This document shows positions 1-10,459 of a stretch of DNA of 64,000 nucleotides, piece by piece; the first letter of the stretch is position 1; every line of letters begins with the position of its first letter. Source of the stretch: Humulus lupulus (lineage: Eukaryota; Streptophyta; Magnoliopsida; Rosales; Cannabaceae); the NCBI RefSeq assembly GCF_963169125.1, contig NC_084793.1, positions 41,783,578 to 41,847,577 of the forward strand, given 5' to 3'. The position numbers and the translations under genes were made by a program. Under the pieces are notes generated by a model. It ran no database searches and was not told where the DNA came from. It saw only the letters and a list, made by a program, of their open reading frames with translations.

Positions 1-35
1 ATCGGCAAGTTTGGGACTTTCTAGATGCTTCATAT

Positions 36-344
36 ATGATTACTGATGTTGATGTTGTACATGACACCAACTCATTGAATTTTGTTTTGACTGTGGATCT
101 CGAAGAGTTGGTTGTTCAACAATTTGATGTACCAGCGACTCAAGTCAACACGACCCATCGACCTTCTTTAGTTGTTCAAGAAGATGATGGATTTATTAAT
201 GAAAATGAAGATGACATGGCAGGCAGCGTAGAAGAAGCAGAAGATGAGGATGAATTAATTGTCGACCTTAGTGATGATAATACTGATGATGTGTGCCCGA
301 TAGATGTTGATGTAATCAGTGAGGATAGTGACTATTCTACTTAG
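36..344 (+). pseudogene. acidic C-terminal tail, probably of the CACTA tnp2-type transposase
   Basis: An open frame enters from the window edge and ends with TAG at 342-344. It is rich in Asp and Glu, with acidic runs such as ENEDDMAGSVEEAEDEDE. Acidic tails of this kind end the tnp2/DUF4216-type transposases of plant CACTA elements, and the frame sits directly upstream of the second CACTA gene, as expected. No catalytic motif is visible because only the tail is in the window, so identity is inferred from position and composition. The ATG at 36 need not be the true start; the frame is open from the edge. Confidence 0.4.
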
Positions 345-510
345 TTTTGTATCTAGTATTAACTATATTATACATATTGAGAAATAAAAAGTTTGTTTCT
401 AAATAGCATGTTTCAAATTACCTAATCAATTAAAATAATACTCAATAAATTAATTATAAATAATAATTAAATATTAAAATAGATAGGTTAAATTACTATC
501 GTGTTAGTAG

Positions 511-2220
511 ATGTCAGCAGATGTGGCTAGAGCCCACGATGGAGACGCTGGCGGTGATCCTCCACCGGATCCTACTAGGATCCCGACTACATGCGAGTCA
601 GGTAATTTTTTTGTTATTTTATTTACTCACGTATGTGTATCTTGTATATACTAATATTCTATGTATTGTTAACAAAAAATATATAGGAATTCCAACTAAA
701 AGAAATGATCGTGGCGCAGCTATTGGAAAAGATCTAAATGAGAGGCGGCGTAAAAATAGAAAACCACTGGAAGTAACGTTTTTCCCATGAACATACAAGG
801 TTGTTGGGGGCGAGCACGCTACTTTTTTCCGCCTCGTGGGCACCCAAATTAAAATGAAAGTTCCCGGATATTTCGATTCATGGGAATCAGTGCCTAAATA
901 ATACAAGGATCAAGTCCTTGGCATAATCCAGGTAAAAAAATTATTAAATATTTTTTTATAAAAATTTGTCTTTAATATAGTACGTATATTATTAATATGT
1001 TTATTTTTCAATTTAGTACTATTATCAAATAACAGGCTGCGAGGATTTCTTAAAGTGTTTAGATGGTATCGATCGAGAGATGAAAGACCGATATCGTCAT
1101 AGGAAAACAATAAGACACGAACACTTTGAGAAACACTACAATGGACCGGAGGATTGGGGCAAGGTTCTAAACAACCCAACCAATGATGTTAATAAGTAGG
1201 AGTGGAAGCAAATCTGTCAGTTATTTACAAGTCTGAACTTTATTGCGCGCTCCGTAAAGAATAAGGAAAATCGGAAAGAAACAAAAGTATTCTACAATGC
1301 AGGGTACAAAATCGCTGGCAGCCATCCATTACGAAAAAGTAAGTGAAAGATAAAATATTATCAAAATTATGTTCTTTTAAATTATATGTTCTCTAAAATT
1401 TGGGTTATAATTTTTAGGCGAACCCGGACTTTATCGAGTCATGAAAGGAATATCATTGGAAGAAATCAACAAATGATTTCATGAACGACGATGCTCGCAA
1501 AGATTATGTAAGTTTGAATTATGTTTTTTAATATTAAAAGAATTATATTTAATGTTAGTGTCTAACATTTTCTGAAAACAGGATAAAGTAAATGATGATT
1601 TTTAGTTACAAACTCAGCAAACATCCATCGGTGCTTCCAATAATGATAGTTCGACAACAGTTGATCAGGTGGAGGTACTACAAAAAGTATCGGGTCAAAG
1701 GCGTGGACATGAGCGAGGAGTGGGCCGCAAATTGAAGGGGTCAGGGTCATCATTGACCCAACACTCTCACTTCAGCGAGTCTCAAGCTCCTCCTCATCAT
1801 TCAAGAGAATATATAGAAAAATTGGAGAATAATCTACAAAAATTGACTGACCAAGTTAATTTCTTATCTCAATTTTTTCTACCTTCATTTCGTCCACCAA
1901 ACGTTCAGATGCCGCCTAAGCCTGATAGCGAAAATATTTCTGAAGCTTCTTCTTCTCAACCTCCAGCTCCAACCCATCCTTCCATGTACAGGGCAGCGCC
2001 GTCTCAACATATGGTATCTCCATACATGTACGAAGCAACACCTTATCCGTGGCCGATTTCACCGTCGTCACAGCCGTCGTATCCCTACATGTATGGAGCT
2101 GGATCGTCCACATTACCTCCCCAATATCCTTGGCCGATGCCACCACTGTAGCAACTGCAACAACCACAACCGCAACAAGAAGACAACAGGGAGGACGAGG
2201 CAGTTGATTTAGGAGATTAG
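511..2220 (+). pseudogene. CACTA accessory protein (plant Ptta/En/Spm transposase family), decayed, five exons
   Basis: The gene starts at ATG 511 (MSADVARAHDGDAGGDPPP) and its frame can be followed through inferred splice sites: exon 1 511-601, exon 2 687-931, exon 3 1017-1337, exon 4 1418-1507, exon 5 about 1583-2220. Exons 2-4 have family-like features, such as VPGYFDSWESVP, a central Trp/Glu-rich segment and NPDFIES. Exon 5 has a short coiled coil (EYIEKLENNLQKLTDQVNF) and a Pro/Ser/Tyr-rich tail ending VDLGD. It is broken by in-frame stops near 787, 898, 1195, 1442, 1603 and 2149. Proteins of this family accompany the main transposase and are thought to bind element ends. Exon limits are inferred from GT/AG sites and frame continuity. 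Confidence 0.65.
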
Positions 2221-2439
2221 GTTTATTTTATTATTAATTATTGTTAAATTATATGAACAATATAAATATTTGTTATCTTAATGTATTAAGAATATGGATA
2301 ATTTTTATCTTAATAAATTAATTTGAATATTTAATATAATATTTTTATTTTTGATATTTTTTTAATTATTTAAATTTAAATTAATAATTAAGATTATTAA
2401 TTAATTAAAATTTTATTTAATTATTTTTTATAAATAAAA

Positions 2440-2656
2440 TAGTTTTAGGGGCGACTATTGGCATATCATGGGCGACACATTGATAAAAGTTATGCAAAAT
2501 ATTCAATTTTTTTGGGGCAACATTTCAACTTTTAGGGGCGACTGATATTTGAATATCAGGGGCGACCCCATTGAGTCGTTCCTAATGTACCCTATTAGGC
2601 ACATTTTATTAGGCGCGACTTTCATGTCGCCCCTAACACTCATATTTTTTGTAGTA
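2440..2656. repeat. CACTA A 3' subterminal repeats and terminal inverted repeat
   Basis: The motif GGGGCGAC or its complement GTCGCCCC recurs at least five times in about 200 bp (for example near 2448, 2535, 2560 and 2630), ending in the TTTTTTGTAGTA terminus. Subterminal arrays like this are the binding sites of CACTA-encoded proteins. The terminal base at 2656 is A where the family has G. Confidence 0.65.
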
Positions 2657-2869
2657 CTTATACTTAATTTTATTTCGTGCATCAAGTTTTTAGCGATACT
2701 ATTACCGAGAATTGAAAATTTTAATTTTTATTAATATTGTTACCATAAGTCTTAACTTTAATTTATATTTTTGTTTACTCACTTTATATTGTTGTTTTGT
2801 ACTTAGTACATGAGAAGAGCCAGAAGCTCTAATCCAAACCTCTTATCTGGAAATTGAGCATACACTTAA

Positions 2870-3560
2870 AAAATTAAGGGTAATCAAGGAAATAACAAAC
2901 AAGGGAACAATAATGGAAATGGAGATAATGGTGGAGCAGTCCAAGAATCTCACTGGGATTGCAAATCCAGCCATATTGCTGCTAATCATTTGGAGTTGAA
3001 GCTTACATTAGTAAATATGGTCCAACAAAATCACTTTGGAGGGATTGGCCACTGAAGATCCTAACATCCATTTGGTCACTTTTCTAGAGGTTTGAGCTAC
3101 AGTGAATATGAATGGTATTACTAATGAGGTCATTAGATCGCATATGTTCCCATTCTCTTTAAGGGATAGAGTAAAGATTTTGGTTACAATTATTACAACC
3201 CTCCTCCATTACTACTTTGGAGGAGATGGGTAGAAATTTTTTGATAAAATTATTCCCTTCTTCAAAGTTAGCTCAATTGTACAGTGAGATTAGACAGTTC
3301 AAACAGTTTGAGTTTGAACCATTCTATGAGTTATGAGAGCGTTTTAAAAATTTACTACATCGCTGCCTGCAATATGATTAATTGGATGCAAGTACAGATT
3401 TTCTATAAATGGGCCAACTGGAATTGTAGTTGATGCTAGTGGTGGTGCACTATTAGGAAAGTCCGCTGATAAAGTAATTGCTTTAATAGAGGAGATAGCA
3501 AGCAATAGTTATCAATGGCCAAATTGTTTGGTTCCAACTAATTTCCAAACATGCCAATTA
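2870..3560 (+). pseudogene. Ty3/gypsy gag remnant
   Basis: Conceptual translation in shifting frames gives gag-like blocks in the right order: NMVQQNHFGG near 3017, EDPNIHLVTFLEV near 3056, NMNGITNEVIRSHMFPFSLRD near 3106-3170, and DASGGALLGKSADKVIALIEE near 3432-3500. This order is typical of the capsid region of plant Ty3/gypsy gag proteins, closest in my judgement to Athila- or Tat-type gag. Several frameshifts and stops separate the blocks. No LTR, protease or RT is seen nearby, so this is an isolated old fragment between CACTA A and the lipid-transfer gene. Confidence 0.6.
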
Positions 3561-3995
3561 AACTGCTATTTTCTTTACAAAACATAGAAGATTTGATATT
3601 GGCTTCTGTTTTTCGTTGATAATTTTTAAACGCTTCAATTTGATACTTTGAAGTAGTACAAAACAAATTATATATAAATAGATTATCTTAGATTAGAAGC
3701 TAACTTTAATTTCTTATAAATAAATTGACTTGGTTAAAGTGATGATGACAACAATGTACGGACGTATAATTATAACACACTATGTATGCCATTTGTAATA
3801 TCAGTTGATCAAATTCGATACAATAATATTGACTTTGATCTCTATATATAGAGAGAGTTCATAAACTTGATTTTAATTAACCCACTGATCACCTACCCTT
3901 TCGAGAAATTTGGTTAACCAATTTAGACCATTTTTCTACTCTAGTCCACACAAGATTAGATTATATATGAACCCAATTCGTCATCACTTATCTAC
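3561..3995. other. AT-rich upstream region of the lipid-transfer gene
   Basis: No coding frame or recognisable repeat is visible. It is the presumed 5' flank of the gene starting at 4047. Confidence 0.4.
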
Positions 3996-4002
3996 TATAA
4001 AT
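3996..4002 (+). promoter_or_regulatory. TATA box of the lipid-transfer-like gene
   Basis: TATAAAT lies 51 bp before the ATG at 4047, a normal plant TATA position giving a leader of roughly 20 nt. The leader ends AAACATG, with a purine at -3. Confidence 0.5.
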
Positions 4003-4046
4003 CATTACTTTATAATCTTATTAGCTTACTAATTATACACATAAAC

Positions 4047-4606
4047 ATGTCTCCAAAAAATGCCATAATTGGTCTAGTCCTAGTCTTATTATCTTGTCAT
4101 GAAGCCATGGCTCAATCAGGTTGCACCAGTGTGCTAATAAGCTTATCTTCGTGCCTAAACTACGTGACTGGAAGCTCCTCAACGCCGTCGTCGTCATGCT
4201 GCTCGAAGCTGGCGAGTGTGGTCCAGTCGCAGCCGCAATGCCTTTGCTCCGTGGTCAACGGTGGCAGCGGCGCCTCATCGTTAGGCGTCACTGTTAATCA
4301 AACTCTTGCTGTGTCACTCCCCGGTGCATGTAATGTGCAGACACCCTCAATAAGCCGTTGTAATAATGGTAATAATTGTTTTAGTTAATTGTATTTCTAA
4401 TATTAATTAAGAATTTAAAGTACTACTACAAAGGAAACTAATGACGTTAATACTTTTGTGAGTGTTATCAGCTGAAGGACCTGCTTCTAGTACGACTTCC
4501 CCAGTACTACTTTCACCTTTGGCTTCTCCAACTAGTCCTCCAGCAGACATTACACCTCAAATTGATCCCACGTCTACTTCAACAGCTCAGCCAAATTTTC
4601 AGTCAG
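4047..4606 (+). CDS. non-specific lipid-transfer-like protein (8-cysteine, GPI-anchored/xylogen type); last exon unresolved
   Basis: Exon 1 (4047-4368) encodes a hydrophobic signal peptide of about 22 residues, probably cleaved after MAQ or nearby, followed by the plant 8-cysteine motif: single Cys residues, then CC (SSSCCSKL), CLC (QCLCSVV) and two later Cys. Exon 2 (4472-4606) joins in phase 1 (G|CT) and adds a Pro/Ser/Thr-rich segment (AEGPASSTTSPVLL...), the usual linker of GPI-anchored family members. Such proteins are secreted, bind lipids in the wall or cuticle layer and are tethered to the outer plasma membrane. The expected hydrophobic GPI-signal exon was not found. One acceptor at 4784-4785 gives only a short Lys/Asn-rich end, so the 3' end is unresolved or lost. 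This is the only probable host gene in the window. Confidence 0.75.
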
Positions 4607-5253
4607 GTATAATACACACTCATATGTTACGTAGTCAAAATAATAATAATAAATAATCGCACTTTCTGAAAATGTTACGTACACAATATCAATGGCCTCC
4701 TTAACAAAATTATGTACAGTATAACTTTTTTCCTTCCAGGATAATTTACAAAAACATAAATTGGAAACAATCTCTATATATGCAGGATTTCTCCAATGTA
4801 AGTGTAACAAAAATTATATATATTTTTAATATTAAAGAAGTGGTGATAACAGATAAAATACATGTAGAATATATTTATTTCATGATCTTATTTTGTTAAA
4901 AAAAAATCAAATATATTCATATTTTATAGGGTGCAAGTATTACTACTCTAAATAAATGCATTATGATTATGTTTGGAGTTACAATACAATTAATTGTATT
5001 ATCAAATTAAAGAGAATATTAAAAAAATTAATCCAACTAAAATAATATCCTTAATTTGAGATCAGTTACTTTCATTGAAAATTTTAATTATCCAATCAAT
5101 TCTTCATCTCCATGTATTTTCATAGTAAGAAAAAAATTACTACTTTACATCAAACTTATTATCTTCTAATTTATTGTGGGTTTATTTTTCTATATTTTTT
5201 TATGTATATTTTTCAACTCAATTCAATTTTATTTAATCCCGCTATCCAAACGG
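4607..5253. other. AT-rich spacer downstream of the lipid-transfer gene
   Basis: It holds the unresolved 3' end of the preceding gene and AT-rich sequence. I see no further gene. Confidence 0.4.
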
Positions 5254-5436
5254 GAAAAAAAATCTGTTGTCCCTAATTTTGTGTCCCCTCCATGTCCTAC
5301 TAATTATTTTAAGATACTTCATTTATTTATAATTGGAAAAAGAGAAAGTTGTAAATAATTTAAATATATATTAAATAAATAAATGATGTGTCTTTAAATA
5401 ATTGGTGGGACATGGAGGAGACAGAAAATTTGAGTA
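5254..5436. mobile_element. small foldback (MITE-like) element
   Basis: Two arms of about 55-60 bp are imperfect inverted repeats: about 5267-5325 (with GTCCCCTCCATGTCC) and about 5380-5437 (with GGACATGGAGGAGAC), around an AT-rich centre. A direct CAAACGG occurs outside each arm (5247-5253 and 5437-5443) and could be a target duplication, but the left arm does not begin immediately at it. Superfamily is not assigned. Confidence 0.5.
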
Positions 5437-5443
5437 CAAACGG

Positions 5444-6721
5444 AACTTACAAGAAAACTAGACATATATTAAATGCTCTTGATTGTGATGTAGAGGTAAT
5501 CTGTTTGGTCTGATGAACGTATAATTGTGATGCAGGAGTAACCGGGTCAAAAACAATATTACCCACCACAGACAATAATGGAGTATCTAATAATGGGGGC
5601 ACCTTCAAAGTGTCCCTTCTTGCCGATATCTTCATTCTTTTCTTTGCTCTAACAAGTGTTATCGCATTATGAGTGAACCGATTGATTGGCTTGAAGATTT
5701 GAAGCAGACCCAACTTTCTTCACACCTACATATCATGTCCCATTACTAGCTACTCATATATTGTAATCACCCTTTTGCATTATGTAATAGTTATTACATA
5801 TTGGGCCTTTTGTAGTCCAATTATTTTCTGTAGACATATTTGGCCCAAAAGCTCAAACCTATCTAATAATGTACTTATTCATTCACCTTTCCACACTTAT
5901 TTCACGAGTTTCTTATTTTTATAATTTTATTCAATTTTGTCGGTAGTTGGCGGGAAACCTTAGCTTAGCTCAAGTTGTAGTAGTGGCCTGGCCTCCTTAA
6001 CTTGATAATATTTATGCAAAAAAAAAAAATACCGGTACATAAGAAGGAAAAAAAAACCACCACTAGTCTGATCATCTTTTCATTCCAAACATTGACATTT
6101 GTTTAAACACCTCAAAATCCTATAAAAGAAATCATTACCAATATATATATACTAATATACGCTAACCAAACCACACCAAATAATGACACTAATGGCTAAG
6201 ACTCTCCACTTTATTAATATCATACATATTTTATCAAGTTCCCATGACTTTTAGTTGGTTACCAGAGAATCTTTATCAAGTGTAACTTCAAAAAGTTGGA
6301 GCAAATACAATTATAAGGCTCGCTAATTTAGTGTTTATTTTTTCAATAGTTAACTCCCACGCATAAAACAAAAGTTACGAAATCCACTTGGGAGGAAAAA
6401 AATTATTATAAAATTAAAATCAGTAGTAGTTTATAAATGAACATAATTAAAAAAATAACATTTTTTTAATGAAGGCAATTTTTGTTATAAAATTAAAAAA
6501 AGAATTACTAGACAATTGGGCACAAGGCGAAGTGAAAGAAGAAGAAAGCAAAACCGCCTGCGTGAGTATGATACCAAGGTTGTGACAGAGGACGATGAGC
6601 TAGACTTGTATAGTCTTGGGCTTAGCTCAAACTCTGTGGTTGGATATATTACCAAAACACTTCTCGAGTGTGTATCTAGAGATTATAGAAAGTGCCGATA
6701 TTATTTAGTAGTAGATTCACT
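5444..6721. other. non-coding spacer left of CACTA B
   Basis: AT-rich DNA with poly-A runs near 6018 and 6045. A frame at about 6516-6720 has fairly even amino-acid use but matches nothing I recognise and is interrupted by CACTA B. I do not call it a gene. Confidence 0.35.
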
Positions 6722-6724
6722 CAT
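6722..6724. repeat. CACTA B target-site duplication, left copy (CAT)
   Basis: CAT immediately precedes CACTACTACAA and is matched by CAT right after the other terminus (21229-21231). A 3-bp duplication is the CACTA hallmark. Confidence 0.8.
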
Positions 6725-6737
6725 CACTACTACAAAT

Positions 6738-7030
6738 ATCACATGAAAAGTCGGTTAAAAACCGACTTATGAATGTTTATAAATTGATTTAGAACCGACA
6801 TCCCATGTAGTGATTTACGATGTAAAAATATTGCAAGTCGATTGATGCCAAAACGACTTATATATGGTGTAAAACATGATAAGTCGGCTGCACACCAACC
6901 TTTGGTGTAAAACATGGTAAGTCGGTTGCACACCGACCTCTTGTGTAAAACATAGTAAGCCAGTTGCTAATAGACCTCAAGTGTAAAACATAGTAAGTCG
7001 GTTGCCAACAGACCTCTGATACTAGCATTA
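6738..7030. repeat. CACTA B left subterminal repeat array
   Basis: About 38-40-bp units with the core GTAAGTCGGTTGC, a complementary CCGACCT arm and GTGTAAAACAT are repeated roughly four times between 6870 and 7015, after more diverged copies from 6740. Each unit can fold on itself (AAGTCGGTT with AACCGACTT). Confidence 0.7.
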
Positions 7031-9424
7031 GATATAACATATAACTGACTTACAGTGTTTATTTTTTTCATTAAAACATATATTTTGCTTAAATAATTCC
7101 TGGTTTTTATACACTCAAATAGAACAAAACAAATCAGAGATTGCAATAATATAAAATAAAGTATGTAATTAAAATTATAAGTCTTAAGTAAAAGTGACTC
7201 ATATAAGGATTGTAACTATAGTTAGACAACTTAAGTGTATATATCTCCTAGAAAGTTTAAATTAACAATGTAAGTATATCTCCTTAAAAGTCTAAGTGAG
7301 TGGACATATGTATTACTCGTTAAATCCATGGACTATTGTGCCCATTACCATTAAAAAACAACAAAGGCACCTTGCAAAATTTATATTACATGTTTTGAGT
7401 AATTCAAAGATAAACAAGTCAAAGATGTATTGTATGAGTTACATGTTCATATATGATATATAATCATATAATGCATTCAACTCAAGAAACTATATATATA
7501 TATATATATATATATATTGAAAGGAACATAACCACAAATAAGCCAATTTACTACTTCAAGCAGTTCTACTACTGAGCATGCAAGTATCATCAAATCTAAG
7601 CAAACATAGAAATAAAGCAATATTAAGCAGAATAGCTTCGACCATGCAATAAGTAAAAGACTGAACAAGTAATGAAACTAGTGCTAATCAAAAGAAACAC
7701 AAATAAACATATATGATAAATAAACTGATAATCAGCATGTATATATAAAAATTATTCAAACCCTAATAAGGAAGACCACTATTCAAGCAAAGACACCATA
7801 TTACCAAGTTTAGAATTGAAAGAGAACTTGCCATATATAAAAACACATTACTGAATATATTTAGAAATTTATTTATTTCTTTATATAGTCTTGAATATTA
7901 ACAATATACTAGTTCTACTACTATTTGGTACAAACCATTTGAGCAAAACATAAAATGTCACTTAATTTTGTTTTTTAAACTTTTGAGACTAGTCAAATGT
8001 TGTGCTGGAAATAACGACACTGTCCATACTGCTTTATCTCTTATCTTTCACCAAGCAAACAATAAATAGATGCAGTCATCATTTTAAACTTTATAACCAA
8101 TTTTGAAGTCCTTTAGACACAATTTCAACTTTCAAGCAAACTAAGTCTAACGAAATGAAAGTCTGTGTTTGATTTAGCTTCAAGGATCATTAGCTACCAT
8201 GAAACGTGAAACTTCATCCTGCATGACTAAGATTACAAAATGCGAAAGCAATTTTTGCTTGACCATTTCAATAATAGTGTTTGCTAAATTAAAAGAGTAT
8301 CAATGGATGTCATTATTACAAGTTACCTGTATAAGATGCCAAGCTCATTGCCAAGTAGATCTAAAAAAAATACTAGAGCTATACCTTCAACAAATCTAGA
8401 GAAGCAGATACACAAACCAGTAAGTCCACAAAAATACCAATCCATAAGATTTTTAAAACCAAATACTAATAATAATTTATATATATAGTAAAATTATATA
8501 TTAATTAAACACATCAATGTACAGAGAAAATAAAAAACTAAAGCTAAGATTTGGGCAAGGAATAATTAATAGCCAACAAATATATTTATGATTAAATCAA
8601 CCAAAGTAGATGCTACATGTACATTTAGACCAGCTGGAATGTCACTCAAATCATAAGCACAAAACAATGTGCGTATGTATTATTGTCCATCTGGAATGCT
8701 TAGAACCTGCCATAGAAAATAGGCTTATTATTTCAAATACAACAGACCAAGAAATTCATGGATGCAAGATAGTTGGGTCAACAAGTTAATTCTAGTTGCC
8801 TACATCATGTTTAGAAACTAAGAAAACCATAGCAATATATCAATATCTAACAAACTAAAAAATAAATAAAGTAAACAACCCATAAAAACCACATATGAGA
8901 ACAACTCACCTAGAGTCATTTGGGTCAATAATTACTTTTGCTTCCATCGCTCAATAGGAGAGGGCAGACTACGGAATTGAAAACAAATTAATATACATGA
9001 GATTGAAGTCATTTTCATGAAAACAACACTTTCTCTAAACACAATTTAAAAAATTATCATAATACCAATTGATGACGACTCATTTTCTATTAAAACCACA
9101 AATACATCATGAAACTTACTAATTAATTTCTAATCAAACCAACTACAAGAACATGGACAAGAAAGCACAAAATTATTATAACATCATTTTCGATCTTGTC
9201 AATTAAATCTAAATAAGCCTCCTTCAGTTTTGCAATAGTTAAAAGCCCAAAAATACCCCCAAAATTCACCAGAACAGAAAAAGAAATTATTTAAAAAAAA
9301 AAAAAGAAACAACAACAAACACTTATCCTGGTTGGGTTTGGGGATTCCGTGAGTTGCAAATTCTAGAGGAGCAAACCTAAAATACTGGAAAAACTCTAAG
9401 CAGTGGAGCTCTAAGCAGGAAAAC
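7031..9424. other. CACTA B interior without recognisable gene
   Basis: AT-rich DNA with short open frames only. A TA dinucleotide run lies at about 7490-7517. Segments near 8909-8947 and 8650-8710 on the minus strand have splice-like borders but no recognisable protein, so they may be exons of a lost element gene. Confidence 0.4.
7490..7517. repeat. (TA)n microsatellite
   Basis: An uninterrupted TA dinucleotide run of about 14 units. Confidence 0.85.
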
Positions 9425-10459
9425 AAATTTCATTATGTAAAACATATATCATTACCAGATATGAGATCTTCAGTGAGTGAGATCTTCAGTGGAAGTGACA
9501 TTCGGCTAAGAGTTGAGAGATTTGGAGCTTTGATTGGTGAAAGAAATAGAGAGAGGTGGGGAGCTGAGATGGGAAAGCAAATGTAGTGACCTCAGACCAC
9601 TTAATCATTTCAGGTTCAGTATATACACAACCTAACCATTTGAATGTTCTGCCATTTATACACGATATATATATAAATCAATATGGGGTGAGGAAGATAC
9701 TGACCTGAGAATGACATAGTGTGACTATCAGACTAAAGAGACTATGAACGACACAGTGGGGAAGAAGATTGTAACACCCTACTTCTTTAGAGTCGTTACT
9801 AAGTGAGTTTAAAGTTTGCATTCAACCCGCTAATCGAGATTTTAGGTTAAAAAGTGTAATTAAGCCATAAACAGAGTTATAAACTTTGAAAGTAATTCCA
9901 TTTACTGAAAATCATAAAGTGTTTTGACACTTGGGATCCCAAATTCCATTATGTAAAACATATATCATTACCAGATATGAGATCTTCAGTGAGTGAGATC
10001 TTCAGTGGAAGTGACATTCGGCTAAGAGTTGAGAGATTTGGAGCTTTGATTGGTGAAAGAAATAGAGAGAGGTGGGGAGCTGAGATGGGAAAGAAAATGT
10101 AGTGACCTCAGACCACTTAATCATTTCAGGTTCAGTATATACACAACCTAACCATTTGAATGTTCTGCCATTTATACACGATATATATATAAATCAATAT
10201 GGGGTGAGGAAGATACTGACCTGAGAATGACATAGTGTGACTATCAGACTAAAGAGACTATGAACGACACAGTGGGGAAGAAGATTGTAACACCCTACTT
10301 CTTTAGAGTCGTTACTAAGTGAGTTTAAAGTTTGCATTCAACCCGCTAATCGAGATTTTAGGTTAAAAAGTGTAATTAAGCCATAAACAGAGTTATAAAC
10401 TTTGAAAGCAATTCCATTTACTGAAAATCATAAAGTGTTTTGACACTTGGGATCCCAAA
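9425..10459. repeat. 516-bp tandem duplication spanning the CACTA B / retrotransposon junction
   Basis: The block from about 9427 recurs 516 bp later. Matched landmarks are CATTATGTAAAACAT at 9431 and 9947, AAGATTGTAACACCCTAC at 9765 and 10281, and GGGATCCCAAA at about 9933 and 10449. Each copy holds about 340 bp of CACTA B and then the first about 175 bp of the retrotransposon LTR. The first copy therefore carries a truncated LTR end (9770 to about 9943). A short AAATT sits at both edges. Confidence 0.9.
10281..10285. repeat. target-site duplication AAGAT (left) of the Tekay-like element
   Basis: AAGAT directly precedes the LTR start TGTAACACCC and is repeated at 19368-19372 right after the other LTR end TTACA. 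Confidence 0.9.

Larger units (their letters stand above)
1..2656 (+). mobile_element. CACTA (En/Spm) element A, 3' part
   Basis: This is the right-hand part of a CACTA DNA transposon whose left end lies before the window. It contains the tail of one reading frame (to 344), a decayed spliced accessory gene (511-2220) and a non-coding end with repeated GGGGCGAC motifs in both orientations (about 2450-2635). The right end reads ATTTTTTGTAGTA, the complement of the family terminus CACTACAAAAAAT with its outermost base changed from G to A. The element cannot be measured and a target duplication cannot be tested because the left end is missing. The superfamily call rests on gene order, subterminal repeats and terminus. 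Confidence 0.75.

Noticed and set aside
6516..6720. Possible coding frame with even amino-acid use left of CACTA B
   Set aside because: No recognised domain, no continuation after the element at 21232 and no promoter or splice evidence.
6870..7015. Regular spaced repeats resembling a CRISPR array
   Set aside because: Units are contiguous and degenerate with inverted internal symmetry, located at a CACTA end in plant DNA; there are no spacers and no cas genes.
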